From Erythrophleum ivorense (Eukaryota; Streptophyta; Magnoliopsida; Fabales; Fabaceae): a DNA stretch of 64,000 bases. Positions 22,541 through 32,950 of this stretch are shown here, in pieces. Below the pieces are notes generated by a model. The model ran no database searches. It was not told the origin of the DNA and worked only from the letters and a program-made list of their open reading frames with translations. A program made the position numbers and the translations under genes. The stretch spans positions 48,176,477 through 48,240,476 of the forward strand of contig JAIUCV010000003.1 in assembly GCA_026724425.1 (NCBI GenBank). Direction: 5' to 3'. Each line of letters starts with the position of its first letter. The first letter of the stretch is position 1.

Positions 22541-25500
22541 TGTAACACCATATATTTCTAGCTCATTTCATAACATTCTCATGCTTGACAACATAGATTC
22601 CATGAAGGAAGTAAGAAAAATCTATTAAAATAATACATTATTTAGCATTGCGTCATGTATAAAAATTTCATTCTGTGTCACGTGGGCCATGTGAGCTCAT
22701 AAAACACATTCTCATATTTAATTACATGAATACAACTCATTTGCATCATCAAAAGTGGCCTACACCTCAAGAAAATAGAAGAGAAGCATGAAATGTACAC
22801 ATATAATTTCGGCCAGATTTTGCCTCTTTTCTATCCAAACTTTGAAAAATCATAACTAATTCTATAAAAATCAAAATCATGCATTCTTGATAATTCTGGA
22901 AAGCTACATATGTCTAATTTAGGTAAAAATATGTTTAGACCATACGATCTGACACAAAGGACGTTTGACATGTGAAATGGTCTAGAGGTCAGGCTGTCCA
23001 CTGGTGCTGTCACAGAATTCTGCAACAAATTAAAAAAATATCCAATTAATTCCAAAACAATCCAATTGATGCAAATGATACCAACTGGAAAGCTGCAAAT
23101 GTTAGCAAGAGGAGAAAAATAACTCTAGACTACCTTAGGCACACCTAGACCTCTAAATCTAATAGAACAATAACAGAGGTTGGCTGGAGTTCCTAATACT
23201 AGACAGAATTTTTAAAAATTCATATCTCCTTATCTAGACATCCAAATGAGGTGCTTCCTATTGGCACAAGTCACTGTCAATGTCTAGTTTCTCTGTATAA
23301 AATTTTGTGGCAATTGGACATCATTTGACCCCTATGTGACAGATTTCATTTTCGAACCAGTATGAACAGTGACATGACTAAAATTAGAAAATTTGCCAAC
23401 TTTAAAAATTCATCAAATATTCTATAGACCTCCAAAAATTATGTTCTTTAGCTTTGTAAAAATATCTCAATAAGCTCTAATTGGAGGCCAAATCTCAGAT
23501 CAAGAAGAGCTCATTTGGATAAAAAGTGACATAAGGTTCTAAATTTGTTAATTTTGGCTCCATATGGGATATCAACATGTCCAAATGGCTTTCCTTGGGG
23601 TTTGACACCTCTTAGGCAAGTCTAAAAGCATAATTAGGACTTGTGTAAGCTGCCCAAATGGTCCCAACCCTCATGCATCTCATTTTGGCCATCTCATCCA
23701 CACATATGCATAATTCCATATACTAATTCAAGAAGCTACATTGCCCATACATACTCAATTTGCCTACTAGTGGTCACATAACACATTCTCCCATTTAAAC
23801 ATAATATATTATCATAATTACATATGTTCCAAAGGCCATAGAACATTTACATCAATAATTTACATCATTAGGCATCATTATGGCTTCAAGGAGCAAGAAC
23901 CATACATATTGGTGTCAATCTCTTCTTTTCAAGGTGGTTGGCTTCCATTACCTTGTCCACTTAGTCCACTTAGCATGTTAGATCATTGGAGAGGAGGGAA
24001 TGACATTCAAAGAATTCCAATAGCTCATCTCCCATTCAATCATACATAATGGATGCAAATAAGTCTCATAAATGCATGTATGGTTATGTTGGCATGTGCA
24101 CACATTCATGAGGCATTTTCATAATTTAAGAAAGTCATACATAGCATACAAAGGCTTGCCAAGTAAGTGGATTGGCCTCACCCAATTTCTTATGGATATT
24201 GGACTTGCCTCACCCATTCTTTAAGAGATTCATGGACTCAACCGTACTCTTGGGAGCCCATCTTGCTTTTGGGAGACTCTTTGCATTGTCTCAACCAATC
24301 TCAAGGATTCTTGGCTCATCCTCACCATGGCTAAGGGTTCTTGGCCTCACCACACTCAAGCAAACCCAAGCACACATCAAAATATCATATAAGAGCATAT
24401 TGTAACATCATGGCACTGTGGAATTAAAGTCATGCTATAACACTTTTCATGGCTTAAAAATACACATACATACATTTAAGATAAGCTAAGCACACATCTA
24501 TGCATGAGAGAAGGTGGAGAGAGCTACCTTTGTAACATTTGCATATTTTCTTCCTTTGGACTTAATTCCTCTCCCACGACCACATACTCACAAGGAGGTG
24601 GAGATTATCTCTCTTGGCCTAGACACAATTTATGGAAGCCAATTAGATTCATGGACTCAATTCTAAGGCCATACAATTTGCTTAAACACTAGTTTGGTCT
24701 ATAACTTTATTATGGTTCCATAATTACACCTAATGAAGCAACACCTCTCAAATGAATTATAGGCTCCATTCTTTCCTTTCAAATATGATTCTTTACTCTT
24801 TTTAAACCTCTTAGAGTCATCACACAATTAAAACCAAGAGCCTAACTACATGTTGCTTCTTTAGGTCATAATATGGAACATAAAGTACCAACTCACTTTC
24901 TATAGGTTCTAAATTTTTCCCAAGGCCTCCTCTCATTTTTATTCATCATATATGACTCAAGAGTGAGCATAAAAAAATTTAAAACTCTCCCTAACTACAT
25001 AAACTCCTTTAGGCCGGGGCTATAAAGGAAATGGGGTTTCTTAGAATTTGGTTTGTTTTCTCAAGGGAGGATGCATATGGGGAGCCTCTTAGGGATCTTG
25101 GGGGCTCATTTAAACTCTTATTTAGGCCTAAGAATCATCATACAAAATCTGATTTTACAAGGTGCAATTGAAACCCTAGAAAGTGCATCTTAAAATCTAA
25201 TGGGTTTTTGTTAATTCCTTTTGCATATTCTTAATCTCCACACTCTTTTTCCTTAGATTCATCCTTTGTTCTGCCTAAAAATCAAGTCCTCCTAGGGTTT
25301 CTCATGTTGGGCAAAATGGAGGAGGAAAGGAACCAAAGGTAGTAACTATAGGAAGAGAAATTACCTAGTTTTCTTGCTTTTTCTCACTTGAATCTTGCTT
25401 TCTCCAAGCTCCTCTCTTCAGATCCGAAATTTTCCCTTAATATCTCCCTTAAAACAGATTTGAAAACTTCATTTTAATCAAAGGAAACAAAGGAGAATGG

Positions 25501-26274
25501 AAGAGAGGAGGTTTGGATGGAAGAAAGCATAGAAAACTACCAAGAATCCATACCTTTTTATTGATTTTTCTTCTTCTTTTCTTCCCCTTCTTGTGAGCCT
25601 AAGAGAGCAGATCATATTCTGTATTTTGGGTAGAAATTTCGTGCTTAAAAAGATGGGAGAAGAAAGGAGAAGTGTGTGGGAGCTTCTAAAAATACATTTT
25701 TTCAAAAATTTCAATTTTGTCCTTCCGTAATGGCAATTTTGTTTCGGCTTCGTTTTAGCTCCTTTTTTAGAACTGTCTTGTCCATTATAAAATTTAAGTT
25801 CCTAATTTAATAAAATACCTTTGGAATCACTCAATTTAGAGCTAAAACCTTATCGAACGAATCGATCAAAGTTTAGGTCAACTGACGTTGAAAAAATTCA
25901 CCGGAGGGGATTTAATTGTCTCGGGGCTTCCTATGGGTTTCAAGGCCTCTAAGACCCTTGGGCAACTCAAAAATTTCATTTAAAAAGTCCTCCTATATAT
26001 TTTTCCAAAAGTTGCGCTTATTTACAAAAATGCCATTATGTTTCGTCAATTTTTGTCACAATTTCGTTTCTTCATTCTAGCTCCATTTTTCTTTCCATCT
26101 GAGCCTGAGATTCTCATTTTTAGGAGTCTAGAATGCTTCTCAAATTTTTTAGGACCTTAATTATATCATTTCAAGGGACTTCCTTTTATATCTAGTGAAT
26201 TTTGTTCATTAACAAAGAAATTGTACGTTACGTTTCTCATGTTTTCTTTCATTTTTAGAAAATCGGATGTTACA
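22541..26274 (-). mobile_element. Solo long LTR L5 nested in the LARD-like internal region
   Basis: Plus-strand reading runs from TGTAACACCATATATTTC at 22541 to TCGGATGTTACA at 26274 (3734 bp). Flanks are CTAAG (22536-22540) and CTGGG (26275-26279), matching at 3 of 5 bases with both differences G/A transitions, so this is a decayed duplication at best. There is no PBS or PPT at its borders, and the LARD-like internal region continues on both sides. It is not the partner LTR: the pair 14630-18275 and 26677-30291 are much more like each other at their ends. The minisatellite lies near 24165-24365. Confidence 0.82.
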
Positions 26275-26655
26275 CTGGGTATGACTACCAGGGAGAATTA
26301 GGCCTCACACACTTCCTCTAGCAAGTCTCTTCCTATCAACGAGATCATTTCTCATCATTTATATTTAGGGCTTGCCACTGATCCCGGTGAGCTATCACAT
26401 CTCATCAAGCTCTAACCGTCGGATCCTTTAACTTTGCTTAAGCTTAACTCTGCTCAAGCTATTCTAGAGGCCACTCTTTCTTGGTGTCTACTAACTACTC
26501 TAAGACCATTCTACAACTTACTCATTATGAAACAAGCCATAAACTATCCTCATACACTAACATGCCTCATATAAAATTTTTTATAGCTATGCAAGCCTTT
26601 TACATAACCCTATTACCACATCCTCAAGCCAAATCGAATCTGAGAAAGCTTGGAA
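26275..26655 (-). other. LARD-like internal region, 5' leader part
   Basis: This is the short continuation of the internal region between the nested solo LTR and the primer-binding site. Minus-strand reading begins right after the PBS and has no start-proximal open frame. It is the untranslated leader position of the element. Confidence 0.7.
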
Positions 26656-26671
26656 CTTTGCTTTGGTGCCA
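26656..26671 (-). other. Primer-binding site of the LARD-like element (tRNA-Met type, decayed)
   Basis: On the minus strand TGGCACCAAAGCAAAG lies five bases after the LTR end. The usual plant initiator tRNA-Met site TGGTATCAGAGCCAAG matches at 12 of 16 positions, and the gypsy element at 40961 carries the closer TGGTATCAAAGCCAAG. Position and match together identify it. Confidence 0.7.
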
Positions 26672-26676
26672 ATAAA

Positions 26677-29600
26677 TATATCACCATAATTCCCTAGCTC
26701 ATTTAATGCTATCTCTATGCTTCATATCAAGCAATTCATATGAGAAGCAAGAAAAATGACATTAAAAAGCGTATTTCTTAGCATTGTGTCGCATATAAAA
26801 TTTTCATTCAGTGTCCTGTAGACCATGTGAGCTTATACATCACATTCTCATATTTAATTAGATAGATGCAACTCATTTCTATCATCAAAATTGACCTACA
26901 ACTCGTGGAAAGCCAAGGAATACATAAAATTCATATATGCAATTTCAGCCAGAATTTTCTCACTTCTGTCATAAACTTTGGAAAATCATAACTAATTCTA
27001 GAAAAATTGAAATCATTCATTCCTAGCCATTATAGAAAGCTACACATGTCTACTTTATGCTAAACATATGTTTAAACCATGAAAAATAACATAAAAGACA
27101 TTTGACATTCAAAAATGTCCAGAGGTCTGGCTATCTATTGGTATTGTCACAAGTTTTAGCAGTAAATTTCAAAAATTTTTAACTAATTCTATAAAAATCT
27201 AATCCATGTAAATGATACCAATCTGTAAAGCAATAGATGTTAACTAGAGGGAAAAAATAACTCCAGACTAGTTCAGGCACGTCCACACCTTGAAACCTAA
27301 TCAAGCATTACCTGAGGTCAGTTAGGGTGCCTAATACTAGGCAAAATCTTTAAAAATTCATATCTCCCTCTTTACACCTCCAAATGAGGTTCTTCCAATT
27401 GGCACAAGTCATTAGGATTTCTAGTTTCTCCATATAAAATTTTGTGTTAATTGGACATCATTTGAGCCCTGTGTGATAGAAATCATTTTTGGACTAAGTG
27501 AACAATACATCAGACCAAAACCAAAATTTTTTTCAACTTTGAAAATTAATCAAATATTCTCTAGACCTCCAAAAATTATGTTCTTTAGCTTCCTAAAAAG
27601 CTCTCAACAGGCTCTAATTTCATACCAAATCTCAGATCAAGAAAAGCTCATTTGGATAAAAAGTTATATAAGTTTCCAATATGGTCAATTTATACTCTAT
27701 ATAGGATACCAAAATATCCAAATAGTTTTTCTTAATGTTTGACACCTTTTGGGCAAGTCTAAAAGCATAATTAGAACTTATATGAATTGCCTAAATGGTC
27801 CCAAACCTCATGTATCTCAATTTGGCCATTCCACTTCCATTTATACATGCATTTCCAAGATGCTAGTTGGCCAATACATGTCCCAAATGCATGCTCTCAT
27901 ACATATAACTTTAGCTCTCATTCATACATAAGACATTAATATATTTACACATGCTTATATGGTTACATAATAATTTCATCAAGGGATTACATCATATGCC
28001 ATGTATATGGCTAAAAAGGAAGCACAACTAGACATATTCATATACTTTAATGTAAATCTTCTTCGTCTAGGCTTGGTGGCCTCCATTACCTTGCTCAATT
28101 GTTTCACCTAACATGTTAAGACATTGGAGAGGAGGGGATGAGATTCAAAGAATCTTAATAGCTCATCTTCCATTCAATCATATATAAAGCATGCAAAACA
28201 AGTCTTACAAATGCATGCATGGGCATATTAACATGTGTAAACATTCAAAAAGTATTTTCAACATTTGAACAAGTCATACATAGCATACAAAGGCTTGCCA
28301 AGCAAGTGGATTGGCCTCACCCATTTACTTGTGGATTTTGGATTTGCCTCACCCATTCTTTAAGAGATTCTTAGACTCAACCTTGCTTTTAGGAGTCAAC
28401 CTCACTTTTGGGAGACTTTTTACTTTGTCTCAACCAATCTTAAGGGTTCTTAGCTCATCCTCACCATGGCTAAGGGTTCTTGGCCTCACCAAATACAAGC
28501 AAACCAAAGTAAACATCATAATATCATTTGGAAAACATAATGCATCATCATGGTACCATGGCATATGAAATCATGCTAGAATATTTTTCATGGCTTAAAA
28601 CGCACATACACACATTCAAAGACAAGAAAAGCAAATAATCATACATGAGAGAAGGTGGAGAGAGCTACCTTGCTGGCATTTGTATACTTTTTCCTTAAGT
28701 TTTGAATCCTCTCCCCTGACCTCGCACACCCAAGAAAGTGGAGATCATTCCTCTTGGCCTAGACACATCATATGGAAGCTAAGTATACTCTTGAAGCAAA
28801 GTTTAAGGCCACACAACTTGCTTAGACACTAACTTGGCTCATTAGCCCCTTTATGTATCCAAGAATGCACCTAATGAAGCAACAACCATCAAATAAATTC
28901 TAAGCTCCATTCTTTCCTTTCAAATATGATTCTTGAATCTTTTTTAAGCCTCTTGGAGTCATCACACAATTAAAATAACGAGCCTAACCACATGTTGCTT
29001 TTTTAGGTCATATTATAGAACATAAAGCACTAACTCATTCTCTAGGCTTCCTAAATTTTTCCCAAGGCTTCTCCTCATATTCATTCATCATATATGACTC
29101 AAAAATAGATTTAGAAAAAATTTAAAACTCCTCTTAACTGAACCTATAGAGGAATTTGGACTTCATAGACTTTGCTTTCTTTTCTTAATGGAGGAAGCAT
29201 ATGGGGAGACTTCTAGGGATCTTAAGAACTCATTTAAATACTTATTTAGGCATAGGAACTAAGAGATCAAATCAAATTTTGTAAAGAGCACTTGAAACCC
29301 TAAGGGAATCTTGAATTTCCATGGTCATTTGTTAATTCTCTTTGCATATTCTTAATCTTCACACCCTTTTTCCTAAGATCACTCTTGGTTATGTCTAAAA
29401 ACCAAGCCCTCCTAGGGCTTCTTAAGTGGGGCAAAATGGGTGGAGAAGAGGAGCAAAGGATAGCAACCATGGAAGGAGAAATTACCTAGTTTTCATGGCT
29501 TTTCTCACTTGAATCTTGTCTTCTTTGGGCTCCTCTCTTCAAATATGAATTTTCCCCTAAATTTCTCCCTTAATTCCTTGCTTTTTCTCCTCCTTTCTTC

Positions 29601-30291
29601 TCCTCCATGGTGTGCGTAAGAGAGCTGGTGTTTTCTCTAGTTTTTGGGTAGAATCGGTCATGTAAATGAAGGGGAGAAGAAATAAGAAACCTAAGGAGTG
29701 TTCAAGAAGCTTCCACTTTCTTAGAAATTTCAATTTTTTCCTTCGTTTTTTGCATTTTCGTTGCTAACTCGTTTTAGCTCCTTTTTTAGAACCATCTTTC
29801 CATCATGAAATTTAGGTTCCCACTTTAGTAAAATGCCTTTGGAATCACTCAAATCAGAGCTAAAACCTTCTCAAATGAATCAGTCAAAGTTCAGGTCAAC
29901 TGACGTTAGAATACGTCCACCGGGGGGTTTTAGCTGTCCTGAGGCTTCCCATAGTTTTTAGGGCCCTTGAAAACTTTGGAGAACTCAAAACTTTCATTTA
30001 AAAAGCTCTCTTGTGAGAATTCCAAAATTTACTTAAAATGACAAAAATGCCTTTACGTTTCATCAATCTTTTGTCATAATTCGTTTCTTAATTCTAGCTT
30101 CTTTTTCCTTTCTGTCTGAACCTGGTATTCTCATTTTTAGGAGTCTAGAATGCTTTCCAAATTTTTTGAGACCTTAACTAAGTTAGTTCAGGGGACTTCC
30201 TTTTATATCTGATAAATTTCGTTCGTTTACAGAGAAACCGTATGTTGCGTTTCTCATGTTTTCTCTCATTTTCAGAGAACCAAATGTTATA
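26677..30291 (-). repeat. 5' LTR (L6) of the LARD-like element
   Basis: Plus-strand reading starts TATATCACCATAATTCCC (decayed TGTAACACC) and ends AACCAAATGTTATA at 30291 (decayed GGATGTTACA), followed by GAGTT. Length is 3615 bp. Close kinship to 14630-18275 shows in the shared phrase at the LTR end (CATATCAAGCAATTCA, then GAGAAGCAAGAAAAATG), which other family members lack. The minisatellite lies near 28300-28500. The frames at 27473-27742 and 28311-28568 are repeat-derived chance frames. Confidence 0.88.
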
Positions 30292-31452
30292 GAGTTTGTG
30301 AAATTTGGGTTATTGAACCCTTGAGACTTATTTAGTAGACCATTTTCATGCTTTCCCATGTATCTAAGTGGCCCTAGAAATGCTATAAGAAAAATTAAAC
30401 TCTTTATGACCTTTGAAGTGGCCCAAAATGGCAAAGAAAAAACCCTATGTCATAGAGTCACCAAATGAACAATTTTGAGCTAAGATTTTACCCACATATA
30501 GATCTCATAAAGATATTTTTTTTGGGTCTAAGAACTATATTATTTGGAGATCCATAGAATTTATTATGATTTTTCAAAGTTTAGCAAATTTTGCATATTG
30601 GTATTAGTCACTATTCCTTTGGTCAGAATCGTTTTTGTATCATCCAAGGGCCAAATGAGGTCCAATGGTCCTAAAATTTTATATAGAAAAACTAGACATC
30701 CACAGTGACTTGTATCCTTTAGAAGCACCTCATTTGGAGGTGTGTAGAGAAAGATATGCATTTTTTAAGTTGGAACTTATTGTTAGAAACACAGCAGGAC
30801 CCTTAGTATTGTTCCATCAATTTTCATTAGCTTAATATCATTTTCTAGGTCTGGAGCTATTTTTTCCTTAAAATAGACATCCATAGCTATTTAGATTAGT
30901 ATAGTTCACTCTATTTGGATTTTTGTGAAATTAGTTATGAATTTTTGAATTCCATATCAGTAAGTTGTATCAGAACTCCAGGATAGCCAAACCAGTGATG
31001 CTTTTCTATTGTCAATCATAGTCCAAATGAGGCTTTCATGGCTTGAAAATATTTGTAGCATAAATTTAACATGAAAGGATTTCCAAAAAGTTATGATTTG
31101 TTGGATTTAGATTTTTCTATATTTAATTATGAATTTTCAAATTCTGTCCCAAAAAACTAAAATCCGGACCCAAAATTGAACATGCATTTTTTGATGTGTG
31201 GGGCTCTAAATCTGAATTGCATGAGTTATTTTGTGATGTTTATGACTTGTATAAAGGGATTATGAGTACAAGATGATGTTTGAGAATTCACAAGGTCCAC
31301 GAAGCAAAATTTGAATAGTTAAAGCGTTATGCAACATTATAATATTCCATGATTTTCATTCAGTTTCCTTGAAACTCATGTATGAGGCATGTATGAAGCA
31401 TGTATGGAGTATAATGCATGGGAAAGTGAGGCTAAAGTATTATGGTGTTACA

Positions 31453-31606
31453 CTTTGGCTATAGGTTCAATTCTGGGTTTAGGCCTAGGTCAGCAAGCGA
31501 GTATGGTCATGGGCATGGTATTGCAAGTACAACTCAAGGTGGTGGTTATAGGTTAGGAAGCTTAGGTGATGGCAGTGGCCATGATGTAGGGGGCAACGAC
31601 AATTAG
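31453..31606 (+). pseudogene. Secreted glycine-rich protein pseudogene, 3' part
   Basis: After removing L3 and one CTTTG copy, the codon split at 9589 is completed by 31458-31459 (GGC), and the frame continues GYRFNSGFRPRSASEYGHGH, then GGGYRLGS and GDGSGHDVGGNDN, to TAG at 31604-31606. The exact codon continuity across a 21.9-kb insertion shows that the LTR landed inside an existing reading frame. The tail is rich in Gly, Ser, His, Tyr and Arg. Total length without the insertion would be about 130 codons. About 90 bp downstream a Mutator-like element begins. Confidence 0.65.
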
Positions 31607-31695
31607 TCTCCTAATAATTCAAGGGACAAAAATAGCCATTATAATTAAAGGCCCTACTCTTTGTAGGTGCTTTTGAAATGTTGAGATTACTTTAA

Positions 31696-32917
31696 GGCTA
31701 ATATGTACATAACTCCCCTGAACTTTAAGTTATGTGTAAAGAGTTCCTCTTACTTTCAAAAGTTGGCAATGAAACCCTTAGACTTTTAATTTTATACAAA
31801 GCACCCTTTTCTATTAAATCACTAACAAAATTCTTTTGAGGCATGTTAACTAAGATTTTTTAATTCCTAGTTGGCATCTAGTCACATTATATCTCTCTCC
31901 TCCTTATTCTCTTCCTTTTTTCCTTCGTCTCTCCCCTCTCAATTTACAGATGTAGATAATGGTGGATAAAGAAGCAAAAAATGAAAAAGAAGAAAAAGAG
32001 CTCTTTACAACTTACTAGGCTTCATATGATTTTTTTTTAATAAGATAATAGATAAGCATGAGAAATTCTAAACTTTTCCACAATCTTCTTACATATCAAT
32101 GGGTGCACACCTTCTTTATATTTTTTTATCCCTCTTCCTCCTTCCTCTTCCCTTTTTCCCTATTACCTCTTGAGTTAAGAAATTTATGTATGAAAATTAT
32201 AGTTAAACATCATCTTGACAACTAAAGGTTTATTTGATAGTTCTCAAAAGAACGAAAATCAAACATTATCTTTCCATAATAATGGCATTTTCTTTTATGT
32301 GTTTATCTAATCATCCCATAATGACAAAATCTAATGTAGGAACAAATATGGTAAAAAACTAATTACTTGTTATTTCGCATCAAACTAATTATAAATTTTG
32401 AAAGAAAAATCAAAAAATCAATTTTTTAATGAATAAAAGAAAGTACTATTATTTGATACAAAACTTTTGCAACAATTCAATCCAGCCATGGAATTTAACA
32501 TATTAGTTAGAAGTCAGAGGGAGAACAAAGAAGCTACAACTTCAAGGCATGGTACACCTTGTATATAGCCTTGCACATTGATAGAGTCTATTAAGTTGGA
32601 AAAGCTTCTTCTTCTTCTTTTTCCATTATCTACATTTGCAAATTTGCAAAGAGAGAAAAGATAAAAAAGAGAGAGAAGAGAAGAGGGAGGAGATATATAT
32701 ATATATACATAATATGGTTAGATGCCAACTAAGATTAAAAAAATCCTGGCAAGCATGCCAAGTAGGAGCTCCATTGGTGATTTAACGAAGTCATTAATGG
32801 AAGGGGATTCTCTTTATAAAATTGAAAGTATAAGGGAGTCCCTTACCAACTTTTGAAAGTGAGAGGAATTTGTTGCACATAACTTGAAGTTTAAAAAAGT
32901 TATGTTCATTATAACTA
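31696..32917. mobile_element. Mutator-like element with long terminal inverted repeats, non-coding
   Basis: The left arm (from 31696, GGCTAATATGTACATAACT) and right arm (to 32917, reverse complement TAGTTATAATGAACATAACT) are inverted copies over at least 200 bp. Weaker inverted pairing reaches further in: GATGTAGATAATGG near 31950 against its complement near 32625. TACTTTAA flanks both ends (31688-31695 and 32918-32925), an 8-bp duplication that extends to 9 bp with one mismatch. Long TIRs with 8-9-bp duplications and no transposase suit a MULE-type non-autonomous element; an hAT origin (8 bp) is less likely given the TIR length. An AT dinucleotide run sits near 32692-32706. Confidence 0.75.
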
Positions 32918-32950
32918 TACTTTAATTAAGAGTTTCATATATAGTAGATG

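Larger units (their letters stand above)
14630..30291 (-). mobile_element. Complete LARD-like LTR retrotransposon (15.7 kb, minus strand)
   Basis: Two minus-strand LTRs (3' LTR 14630-18275, 5' LTR 26677-30291) are closely related to each other and enclose a PBS next to the right one and a PPT next to the left one. The whole is bordered by GAGTT at 14625-14629 and 30292-30296. Without the nested solo LTR at 22541-26274 the element is about 11.9 kb, with ~3.6-kb LTRs and a ~4.7-kb internal region in which I find no gag, protease, RT or integrase. LTRs of several kb around a non-coding internal domain define LARDs (large retrotransposon derivatives), which depend on proteins from other elements. 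The two LTRs differ noticeably by eye, roughly one base in ten near their ends, so the insertion is not recent. Confidence 0.85.
9590..31452 (+). mobile_element. Solo long LTR L3, spread over 21.9 kb by nested insertions
   Basis: Starts TGTAACATCCGAG at 9590 and ends GGTGTTACA at 31452, with CTTTG target duplications at 9585-9589 and 31453-31457. Removing the two insertions (11110-13915 and 14630-30291) leaves about 3.4 kb, the family length: segments 9590-11109, 13916-14629 and 30297-31452. The segments align in order with other plus copies: the AAGCCATGAAA region spans the first break, and the GTGAGTTT region spans the second. The first ~0.5 kb does not resemble the other copies and carries palindromic motifs instead. 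The LTR sits inside the coding part of the glycine-rich pseudogene. Confidence 0.9.

Noticed and set aside
22541..26274. L5 as the 5' LTR of the minus-strand element
   Set aside because: There is no primer-binding site beside it, its ends are less like 14630-18275 than those of 26677-30291, and only the latter shares the GAGTT duplication.
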